From the NCBI GenBank assembly GCA_017885365.1, contig JAFNGD010000140.1, positions 1 to 8,760 on the forward strand: a DNA stretch of 8,760 bases, written 5' to 3'. Made by a program: the position numbers and the translations under genes. The notes under the pieces are model-generated. The model did not search any database, was not told the origin of the DNA, and was given only the letters and a program-made list of their open reading frames with translations. Shown piece by piece: positions 1 through 5,470 of the stretch. The stretch comes from Nitrospirota bacterium. GTDB taxonomy: Bacteria > Nitrospirota > UBA9217. How positions within the stretch are numbered: the stretch's first letter is position 1; the number at the start of each line of letters is the position of its first letter.

Positions 1-667
1 CCGATATCGAATTCCTGACCCGCCGTCTCCGGATAGAGGAGGCAGCCGACGAGATATTCGATAACGTCCCGGATGGCAATGGGCTGGATGCGCGTCTCAA
101 CCCACTTGGGTGTGAGATCATGACCGGCAGGCGCTCCACGAGGTAGCGCAGCATCTCGTAAGACGCCCCTCGCGCGCCGACGATGATCGCTGCGCGCAGG
201 ACCGTGGCCGAGGGTTTTCCCGACGATATGATCTTCGCGATCTCGGCGCGGCTCCTGAGGTGTTCGGAGAGGTTGTCCTTGGTCTCGCCGAGCCCGCCGA
301 GATAGATGATGCGCTTCAGGCCTTCGGCGTCTGCGACGGCCATGAAGTTCTTCGCCGCAGCCCGGTCCTTCTCGGAATATTCCTTGTTCCTGAACAGGGT
401 TGTGCCGCCCATGGAGTGTACGAGATAGTAGGCCGTATGGATGCCGCGGAGCGCTTCGGAAAGTCCGGCATTGGCGACGAGGTCACCCTGTACGACCTCA
501 ATGTCCGCGCCCTTGATGATAAGGGGCGCCGCCTTTGCAAGGTCGCGCACCAGCAGGCGCAGCTTGATGTTTTTTTTGACCAGTTCCGGGATGAGCCGGG
601 CGCCGACGAATCCGGTTGCGCCGATGATCAGGACGCGGTCCGATGAGGTGGGAGCGGGCGAGGCCAT
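1..667 (-). CDS. NAD(P)H-binding SDR-like protein (YbjT/DUF2867 type), partial, frameshifted
   Basis: Read leftward from ATG 667-665, the protein begins with ten polar residues and then a Rossmann strand, RVLIIGATGFVG (residues 11-22), the glycine-rich NAD(P) loop of atypical/extended SDR proteins. YYLVHSMGG (80-88) and the region around RIIYLGGLGE (119-128) are typical of the YbjT/DUF2867-associated group. These are mostly uncharacterised NAD(P)-dependent epimerase or dehydratase-like proteins, some grouped with the NDUFA9 family. The reading frame is good to about residue 184 (position 116). Beyond that, the family-like sequence TPKWVETRIQPIAIRDVIEY appears in another frame (from 113 down), running off the window at position 1. 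Two extra bases, or one missing base, near 114-115 would explain this. No Shine-Dalgarno precedes the ATG and no other start is available before the Rossmann strand. The frame and family are clear; the substrate is unknown. The gene may be intact with a sequencing error, or a real pseudogene. Confidence 0.85.
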   Translation of the reverse strand, partial: MASPAPTSSDRVLIIGATGFVGARLIPELVKKNIKLRLLVRDLAKAAPLIIKGADIEVVQGDLVANAGLSEALRGIHTAYYLVHSMGGTTLFRNKEYSEKDRAAAKNFMAVADAEGLKRIIYLGGLGETKDNLSEHLRSRAEIAKIISSGKPSATVLRAAIIVGARGASYEMLRYLVERLPVMISHPSGLRRASSPLPSGTLSNISSAASSIRRRRVRNSIS

Positions 668-672
668 GGTTA

Positions 673-701
673 AGATTAGCACAGCGTCGGGGGATTATCA
701 A
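673..701 (-). promoter_or_regulatory. Candidate sigma-70 promoter for the leftward SDR gene
   Basis: On the minus strand, TTGATA (701-696) is five of six to the -35 consensus. It is followed by a 17-nt spacer and TAATCT (678-673), preceded directly by TGC as in an extended -10. Only five bases separate the -10 box from the ATG at 667, so transcription would begin at or next to the start codon. This fits the absence of a Shine-Dalgarno sequence. Confidence 0.45.
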
Positions 702-722
702 GAAATGCGGTCGGAGAAATAT

Positions 723-780
723 GAATCCAGGAGCGAGCGCAGCCCCCGTAGCGTGCTACGGGTTAGCGAGCGATTAGAAT
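723..780. repeat. Hairpin repeat flanked by AGCGAGCG direct repeats
   Basis: A near-perfect palindrome, CCCGTAGC (745-752), GT, GCTACGGG (755-762), is flanked on both sides by the direct repeat AGCGAGCG (732-739 and 765-772). Outer bases are GAATCC on the left and TAGAAT on the right. It lies in the divergent intergenic region and codes for nothing recognisable. The form resembles a short dispersed REP-like or MITE-like element, but only one copy is in the window, so dispersal is inferred. It has no T-run, so it is a poor terminator candidate. Confidence 0.5.
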
Positions 781-842
781 AGAATGGTACCTTGAGGATC
801 GAAGCTCCATGCAGTCTGCTGCAGGAAACTTCATTGCCGGCA

Positions 843-851
843 TGCTATAAT
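843..851 (+). promoter_or_regulatory. Extended -10 promoter element (TGCTATAAT)
   Basis: TGC followed by a perfect TATAAT (846-851) makes a consensus extended -10 element about 50 bp upstream of the DUF1295 gene. No good -35 is visible 16-18 bp upstream, which extended -10 promoters tolerate. Transcription would begin near 858. An ATG at 850 lies inside this box and so could not be the start of the DUF1295 protein if the promoter is real. Confidence 0.45.
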
Positions 852-900
852 GGTTCCAAGTTACATGATCCGTCTGGCCCCGAAAGGGTGCTCAACTATT

Positions 901-1671
901 ATGCAGGATGCAGTGCTCGTAGCAACTTCAGCGGTCCTTGTCTACATGCTCCTTTGGTTCATCATCTCGCTTGTGCTCAGGCGGAATGACGTGGCGGATG
1001 TTGCCTGGGGGGGCGGATTCATCGTGGCGTCCCTGGCCGTGCTGCTCTCACGGGGCGCGGCGACGGACCGCGCCGTCCTTGTCGTCTCGCTCGTGACGAT
1101 CTGGGGCGTCAGGCTCGCGCTGCACATCGGCCTGCGGAACCGCGGCAAGGCTGAGGACGCCAGATACCGGAAGTGGCGCGAGGAGTGGGGGAAGTATTTC
1201 GTGCTCCGCTCCTTTTTCCAGATATTCATCCTGCAGGGGGTGCTGCTGGTCATTATCTCCCTTCCCGTGCTAAGGGTGATCACCACACCGGCCCACGGAT
1301 TCACCGCCTTCGACGTCATCGGCATTCTCGTCTGGCTCACGGGCTTCCTTTTCGAGGCGGTCGCCGATTGGCAGCTTCTGCAGTTCAAGAAGGTTCCGGA
1401 CAGCAAAGGCAGGATCATCATGACCGGGCTGTGGCAATACAGCCGCCATCCGAATTACTTTGGCGAGGTGACGCTCTGGTGGGGCATTTACCTCATTGCC
1501 CTTGCTGTCCCCGGCGGGTGGATGACCGTTATCGGGCCCATGACAATCACGGCCCTGATCCTCGGTGTGTCCGGCATCCCGATGCTCGAGAAGAAGTATG
1601 AGGGAAATAGGGAATTCGATGAGTATAAGCGGCGCACCAGCGCGTTCTTCCCGCTGCCGCTGAAGTCGTAG
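901..1671 (+). CDS. DUF1295 family membrane protein, steroid 5-alpha-reductase-like
   Basis: This is a 256-residue multi-pass inner-membrane protein. The C-terminal motif GLWQYSRHPNYFGE (residues 176-189) is the signature of DUF1295, related to steroid 5-alpha reductases and isoprenylcysteine methyltransferases. ADVAWGGGF (32-40) and RYRKWREEWGKYF (88-100) also fit. Hydrophobic segments lie near 5-26, 38-50, 57-77, 104-125, 138-155, 190-202 and 206-226. Family members are thought to reduce C=C bonds using NADPH, but few have been tested; here an unsaturated acyl chain is a reasonable guess. I chose ATG 901, which gives the usual family length. It has only a distant AAAGGG (883-888). ATG 865 is possible, whereas the in-frame ATG at 850 overlaps the -10 box. 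It is the first gene of the lipid cluster, separated from the next gene by a repeat. Confidence 0.9.
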   Translation: MQDAVLVATSAVLVYMLLWFIISLVLRRNDVADVAWGGGFIVASLAVLLSRGAATDRAVLVVSLVTIWGVRLALHIGLRNRGKAEDARYRKWREEWGKYFVLRSFFQIFILQGVLLVIISLPVLRVITTPAHGFTAFDVIGILVWLTGFLFEAVADWQLLQFKKVPDSKGRIIMTGLWQYSRHPNYFGEVTLWWGIYLIALAVPGGWMTVIGPMTITALILGVSGIPMLEKKYEGNREFDEYKRRTSAFFPLPLKS

Positions 1672-1698
1672 CCGGTTGTTGAAACAGTCCCCGTAACC

Positions 1699-1809
1699 TG
1701 TCATTGCGAGGAGCGTCAGCAAGCCTGCCCCCGCGCTATCAGGGGGAAGCAATCCCGCAGTGCTTGATGAAACAAGAGACGAGATTGCTTCGCTTCGCTC
1801 GCAAAGACA
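1699..1809. repeat. 111-bp dispersed-type repeat with inverted ends
   Basis: The left end, TGTCATTGCGAG (1699-1710), and the right end, CTCGCAAAGACA (1798-1809), are imperfect inverted copies. The right part, with GAGATTGCTTCGC (1781-1793), echoes GAAGCAATC (1746-1754) in inverted orientation. A further inner stem, CCCCC (1728-1732) with GGGGG (1742-1746), can form. There is no transposase, so it is MITE-like. Repeats beginning TCATTGCGAG and containing GAAGCAATC are common in some environmental bacteria; that comparison is from general knowledge. It fills most of the gap between the DUF1295 and DUF2177 genes, and spurious in-frame upstream codons of the latter lie inside it. Confidence 0.6.
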
Positions 1810-1837
1810 CCAAAAATCGTTTTTCAACGAACTGTTC

Positions 1838-1844
1838 AAGGAGG
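1838..1844 (+). promoter_or_regulatory. Strong Shine-Dalgarno that fixes the DUF2177 start
   Basis: AAGGAGG sits five bases before ATG 1850. It favours this start over an upstream in-frame ATG at 1760 that lies in repeat DNA. Confidence 0.75.
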
Positions 1845-1849
1845 TTCCC

Positions 1850-2266
1850 ATGTGGCATTCCTTCAAGGTCTTCCTGTTCCTCCCGCCGCTCCTGTTCGCG
1901 CTCGACTTCATCTGGCTCGGCACCTTCGCCTCGGGCCTGTACAAGAAGGACCTGGGCGGTTTCCTCCGCATGTCGGGGGACGGCATGCAGCCGATCATCT
2001 GGGCTGCGCTGGTCGTCTATATCGCCATCCCTGCGGGCATCGTGCTGTACGCACTGCCCCGCGTCTCGCCGGACAACCTGGTCGGGTCGAGCCTCTTCTG
2101 GGGCGGCCTGTTCGGCCTCGTCGTGTACACGATCTACGACATGACGAACTACTCGCTCCTGCGCGACTGGCCGCTCCGGGTGTCGCTCATCGATATCTGC
2201 TGGGGCGTCTTCCTGAACGCAACGGGTACGCTCGCGGCGGCATACCTCGACCGGTGGTTGAAATAG
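1850..2266 (+). CDS. DUF2177 family small membrane protein
   Basis: This is a 138-residue protein with about four membrane segments (near 6-27, 47-69, 78-96 and 111-131). Two family hallmarks are present: DFIWLG (19-24) in the first segment and YDMTNYSLLRDWP (96-108) leading into SLIDICWG (112-119). The length is normal for DUF2177. The molecular function of the family is not established. Members often occur beside DUF1295, CFA-synthase-like and FAD-oxidoreductase genes, which suggests a part in membrane lipid modification or in anchoring such enzymes. This is context only. The start is set by AAGGAGG at 1838-1844. The next gene begins 12 bases after the stop, so the two are probably cotranscribed. 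Confidence 0.88.
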   Translation: MWHSFKVFLFLPPLLFALDFIWLGTFASGLYKKDLGGFLRMSGDGMQPIIWAALVVYIAIPAGIVLYALPRVSPDNLVGSSLFWGGLFGLVVYTIYDMTNYSLLRDWPLRVSLIDICWGVFLNATGTLAAAYLDRWLK

Positions 2267-2278
2267 GGATCATTCGGT

Positions 2279-3346
2279 ATGTACGTGAAAAGATCCAGCG
2301 AGATGACAGCCCTCGTGGCCGCGATCTTCTTCACGGTGAGCTGTGCTGCCCAGGGTCCCACCACGGCCATGGCGGAGCCCCCGGCACACCATGAAAAGAA
2401 CGGTTACAAGAACACCGCGCCCTACGAGGAGCATGGTTTCTTCGATTTTTTACGGTGGTGGTTCGGCGGCGGGCCGAAGGAAGCGCCGGGAGTCCCGGCT
2501 GACCAGCTTCCCGCGTTCGTGCCGCCGGTCGTGGCGCCGGACCTGAACAGCATCAACCACGCGCCCGGCGACGCCATCCAGGTCACCTGGATAGGCCATG
2601 CCGGGTTCCTGATCCAGGCAGGCGGCCTGAACATCCTGACGGACCCCCAATTCAGCGAACGGGCGTCGCCGGTCTCCTTTGCGGGACCGAAACGGCTTGC
2701 GCCTCCGGGTGTGGCGATCAAGGACCTGCCGAAGATCGATGCCGTGATAGTCAGCCATAATCACTACGATCATCTTGACTCGGATACCGTGAAGGCGCTT
2801 GGCAACGCTCCCCGGTACTTTGTCCCGCCCGGATTCAAGCCGTGGCTGAAAGAGCGCGGCATTACGAACGTGCAGGAACTGGACTGGTGGGAATCGGCAG
2901 ACCTTCGCGGCCTGCGGTTCCACGCGGTGCCGGCGCAGCATTTCACGAACCGTACGCTCTTCGACCGGAACGAGGCGCTCTGGGCGGGGTGGGTGATCGA
3001 GACCCCGGTCGGCAAGATCTTCTTTTCCGGCGACACGGGATATGCGCCGCTCTTCGGGGAGATCGGCAAGCGGCTTGGCCCCATGCGGCTCTCGTTCATC
3101 CCGATCGGCGGGTACAGCCCCCGCTGGTTCATGAAGGCCATGCACGTGGACCCGCCTGAGGCTGTCCGCATCCATCAGGATGTCCGGTCGGAGCAGTCCG
3201 TGGGCATGCACTGGGCCACCTTCAAACTGACCGATGAGCACCTTTCCGAGCCGCCGGTCTATCTCAACAAGGCGCTGAAGGAGGCGGGCATCAGTGAGGA
3301 GCGGTTCGTCGTCATGAAGATCGGAGAGACCCGTGTGTTCCCGTAA
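2279..3346 (+). CDS. Exported metallo-beta-lactamase-fold hydrolase, NAPE-PLD-like
   Basis: This is a 355-residue protein with an N-terminal signal (basic KR, then hydrophobic 9-20). C22 sits in a weak lipobox-like context (TVSC), so it may be a lipoprotein or simply secreted. The mature part is an MBL-fold domain with a complete metal set: HNHYDH (H160, H162, D164, H165), H221, D252 in FFSGDTGY and H311 in GMHWATF. WIGHAGF (104-110), LTDPQF (120-125) and MHVDPPEA (288-295) match the NAPE-phospholipase-D/YtnP-like branch, whose known member in mammals cleaves N-acyl-phosphatidylethanolamine by phosphodiester hydrolysis. A membrane or periplasmic phospholipid substrate is therefore plausible but unproven. 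AGGGA (2265-2269) lies nine bases before the chosen ATG. The 3' end overlaps the next gene by 14 nt, implying translational coupling. Confidence 0.9.
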   Translation: MYVKRSSEMTALVAAIFFTVSCAAQGPTTAMAEPPAHHEKNGYKNTAPYEEHGFFDFLRWWFGGGPKEAPGVPADQLPAFVPPVVAPDLNSINHAPGDAIQVTWIGHAGFLIQAGGLNILTDPQFSERASPVSFAGPKRLAPPGVAIKDLPKIDAVIVSHNHYDHLDSDTVKALGNAPRYFVPPGFKPWLKERGITNVQELDWWESADLRGLRFHAVPAQHFTNRTLFDRNEALWAGWVIETPVGKIFFSGDTGYAPLFGEIGKRLGPMRLSFIPIGGYSPRWFMKAMHVDPPEAVRIHQDVRSEQSVGMHWATFKLTDEHLSEPPVYLNKALKEAGISEERFVVMKIGETRVFP

Positions 3347-3911
3347 GCGGTTCATGGTATCCGCGCTCATAGCCCTCTGCGCGGTGCTGTCAGGCACGCT
3401 TTCGCTTGCCGACCCCCGGGCGCTTTTTTTGCCTGAGGCGGTAGTCCACGGCCAGACGCTCCCGCTCCGTGGCACGGGGCGGCTCGTCTGGATGCGGATG
3501 GTCACGGTCTATGATGCCGCGCTCTATCTTCCCGCCGACGTCCCGGGCAAGGAAGTGCTGAAGGACGTCCCGAAGCGGCTCGAGCTTCGTTACCACATCT
3601 CCATCAAGGGGCCCAAGTTCGGCGAGTCGGCGGTGCCCTACCTGGAGAAGAATGTCCCAAGGGAAGAGCTGGTCCGGCTCAAGCTCCGGATCGAGCAGCT
3701 CAACCAGCTCTACCGCGACGTGAAGGAAGGGGACCGGTACGCCCTGACCTATGTGCCGGGGAAGGGCACGACGCTCAGCCTGAACGGCACCTCGCTCGGC
3801 ACCATCGAGGGTGCGGATTTCGCGGCAGCCTATTTCACGATCTGGCTTGGCGCGAAGCCCATCAGCGATACACTGCGGGACGAGCTCACGGGTGTTACGT
3901 CAGGGAAATGA
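3333..3911 (+). CDS. Exported chalcone-isomerase-like protein
   Basis: This 192-residue protein starts at GTG 3333, with GGAGAG (3323-3328) four bases upstream. This start gives a classic signal peptide with basic CSRKR and a hydrophobic stretch ending SLA (24-26), then mature DPRALFLP. An ATG at 3354 would lose the basic n-region. The mature part fits the bacterial chalcone isomerase-like family (CHI-fold): LRGTGRLVWMRMVTVYDAAL (45-64) and WLGAKPISDTLRDELTG (171-187) are its conserved first strands and last helix. In this family 'isomerase' describes the fold; catalysis is not established. Plant relatives with the same fold bind fatty acids, so a periplasmic lipid-binding or carrier role is a reasonable inference here. 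It overlaps the hydrolase gene upstream, and the FAD oxidoreductase starts one base after its stop. Confidence 0.85.
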   Translation: MCSRKRFMVSALIALCAVLSGTLSLADPRALFLPEAVVHGQTLPLRGTGRLVWMRMVTVYDAALYLPADVPGKEVLKDVPKRLELRYHISIKGPKFGESAVPYLEKNVPREELVRLKLRIEQLNQLYRDVKEGDRYALTYVPGKGTTLSLNGTSLGTIEGADFAAAYFTIWLGAKPISDTLRDELTGVTSGK

Positions 3912-3912
3912 T

Positions 3913-5157
3913 ATGAGAATTGCGATCATCGGCGGCGGCATATCCGGGCTTGTTTCTGCCTACCTCCTGCACGAGGACCACGAGGTCACGGTCTTCGAGG
4001 CGAACGATTACATCGGCGGCCACACGCACACGGTCGATGTGGAGCGGGAAGGGAAGCGGTACGCAGTTGACACGGGATTCATCGTGTTCAACGAGAAGAC
4101 CTATCCGAACTTCCTGAACCTCATCAACGTTCTCGGCGTGGCCCACCAGCCGTCCCACATGACCTTCAGCCTCAGGTCCGAGCCAGAGGGCCGCGAGTAC
4201 AGTGCCCATAATCTCAACACCATCTTCGGCCAGCGCAGAAATCTATTAGACCCGTCTTTCTACGCCATGGTCCGGGACATCCTGCGACTCCGGGGAGAGT
4301 TCACGCGCCTGCTCGAAGAGGCCGGTGATGACCGTCCTCTGGTGTCTTACCTGCGCTCCCGGGGATACTCAAAACGGTTTCTTGATTTCTTCATTGTCCC
4401 CATGGCCGCTGCCATCTGGTCCGCTGACCCCGGGAGCGTGGAGGATTTTCCGCTGCAGACCTTCGCGCGGTTCTTTTTGAACCACGGCATCCTGGAGGTG
4501 AAGAACCCCTTTGAGTGGAAGGTCATCACCGGCGGATCGGCCCGCTATGTGGAGAAGCTGACCGCAACCTTCCGCGACCGGATACGGCTGGGCGCACCGA
4601 TCAAATCGGTCACGCGCCACCCGGACCGTGTCGAGCTCTCTCCGGTGAACGGCGACACGGAACAATTCGATCATGTAGTGCTGGCATGCCACAGCGACAC
4701 GGCGCTGGCCATGCTCGCAGACCCTACGCCTGCTGAACGCGAGGTGCTCGGGGCGATCCCCTACCAGGAGAACCTGACGGTCCTGCACACCGACATTGCG
4801 GTCCTGCCGAAGCGGCGGAACCTCTGGGCGAGCTGGAACTACTATATTCCGAAGGGCTCTTCCGGCCGCGCTGTCCTCACCTACGATATGAACATCCTGC
4901 AGTCGATCCGGTCGGCCGAGGAGTTCTTAGTTACCCTTAATCTGCCCGATGGAATTGCCGAGCAGAAGAAGATCGGCTCGTACCTCTATCACCATCCGCA
5001 GTACACGATGGCAGCGCCTGCGGCCCAACAGCGCCATGGTGAGATCAGCGGTGTGAAGCGGACCCACTACTGCGGCGCCTACTGGGGCTACGGGTTCCAC
5101 GAGGACGGGGTGAAGAGCGCCCTGGCGGCGTGCAGGTATTTCGGCAAGACACTGTAA
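3913..5157 (+). CDS. FAD-dependent oxidoreductase, amine-oxidase/desaturase-like
   Basis: This is a 414-residue flavoprotein. An N-terminal dinucleotide fold has IGGGISG (6-12) and an acidic E29 after strand 2 (TVFEAND), followed by GGHTHTV (35-41), as in the flavin amine oxidase/phytoene desaturase superfamily. The C-terminal FAD motif is CGAYWGYGFHEDG (387-399). There is no signal peptide, so it is cytoplasmic or membrane-associated. The close relatives I recognise sit beside DUF1365 and CFA-synthase-like genes and are often labelled as cyclopropane fatty acid synthesis flavin oxidoreductases. In Rhodobacter sphaeroides such genes are in the RpoE/ChrR regulon, and a desaturase step (UfaD) is part of furan fatty acid synthesis. 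I infer that this protein oxidises an acyl chain, but I cannot say whether it is the UfaD equivalent. ATG 3913, preceded by AGGGA (3902-3906), starts directly at the Rossmann strand. Confidence 0.9.
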   Translation: MRIAIIGGGISGLVSAYLLHEDHEVTVFEANDYIGGHTHTVDVEREGKRYAVDTGFIVFNEKTYPNFLNLINVLGVAHQPSHMTFSLRSEPEGREYSAHNLNTIFGQRRNLLDPSFYAMVRDILRLRGEFTRLLEEAGDDRPLVSYLRSRGYSKRFLDFFIVPMAAAIWSADPGSVEDFPLQTFARFFLNHGILEVKNPFEWKVITGGSARYVEKLTATFRDRIRLGAPIKSVTRHPDRVELSPVNGDTEQFDHVVLACHSDTALAMLADPTPAEREVLGAIPYQENLTVLHTDIAVLPKRRNLWASWNYYIPKGSSGRAVLTYDMNILQSIRSAEEFLVTLNLPDGIAEQKKIGSYLYHHPQYTMAAPAAQQRHGEISGVKRTHYCGAYWGYGFHEDGVKSALAACRYFGKTL

Positions 5158-5168
5158 GGACATTTCGC

Positions 5169-5190
5169 CACAGAGGCACAGAGACACAGA
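5169..5190. repeat. CACAGAG short tandem repeat
   Basis: Just after the FAD oxidoreductase stop, CACAGAG-type units occur three times in about 22 bases (CACAGAGG, CACAGAGA, CACAGA). Similar CACAGAGG strings are common as dispersed intergenic repeats in many environmental genomes (general knowledge). It codes for nothing recognisable. Confidence 0.45.
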
Positions 5191-5212
5191 TAAATGCCAA
5201 GTTGGGGCTTTG

Positions 5213-5303
5213 TCTCGCAAAGTGCGCCAAGACGCAGAGAAAAACCAAGTTTCTTGTGTGAGTCGATTATAGTTCTTTGCGAGCTTTGCGGCTTTGCGCG
5301 AGA
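5213..5303. repeat. Imperfect inverted repeat rich in GCAAAG/CTTTGC
   Basis: The left arm (5213-5239) begins TCTCGCAAAG. The right arm (5275-5303) ends CTTTGCGCGAGA and contains three CTTTGC units. Reversed, the right arm aligns to the left with a two-base gap and several mismatches. A large imperfect stem-loop with a loop of about 35 bases can be drawn. It has no T-run and no coding potential, and is probably a dispersed intergenic repeat. Confidence 0.5.
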
Positions 5304-5330
5304 TGCCCTGCTCTTGATCTGCATCGTTGC

Positions 5331-5455
5331 TAATACGAACGAATTAAATATTGTTACATCCCGGAACGTCCCCCCTCACCCAGCCCTCTCCCCGTTGGGG
5401 AGAGGATAAAGGAGAGGGGCGAAAGTAGTAACGAATCTAATGGTGTTTGTATTAA
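5331..5455. mobile_element. MITE-like element, about 125 bp, around a CCCTCTCCCC hairpin
   Basis: The ends are inverted: TAATACGAAC (5331-5340) against GTTTGTATTA (5446-5455), nine of ten matching. A second matched block, GTTAC (5353-5357), pairs with GTAAC (5429-5433). Inside is a strong hairpin, CCTCTCCCC (5385-5393), GTT, GGGGAGAGG (5397-5405). An outer stem, CCCCTC (5372-5377) with GAGGGG (5414-5419), surrounds it. No transposase is encoded, and no clear target duplication is visible beyond a possible TA. It ends 15 bases before the DUF1365 start codon, so it may influence expression of the downstream genes. Confidence 0.5.
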
Positions 5456-5470
5456 TGGGAAGGCGTGTCC

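Noticed and set aside
866..905. TGATCC at 866-871, resembling the -35 of RpoE/ChrR (ECF11) promoters that control related lipid genes
   Set aside because: No matching -10 element lies at the expected spacing downstream, and a better extended -10 box sits just upstream. It is probably chance.
1270..1998. A 242-codon open frame on the minus strand crossing the DUF1295 gene and the repeat
   Set aside because: It spans a coding gene, an intergenic repeat and the start of another gene. The translation shows no family features.
2450..3505. A 351-codon open frame on the minus strand
   Set aside because: It lies antisense to the MBL-fold hydrolase and CHI-like genes. Its composition is arginine- and proline-rich with no family resemblance, as expected for a shadow frame in GC-rich DNA.
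5385..5405. The CCTCTCCCC/GGGGAGAGG hairpin as a rho-independent terminator
   Set aside because: There is no T-run on either strand after the stem. The flanking inverted ends fit a repeat element better.
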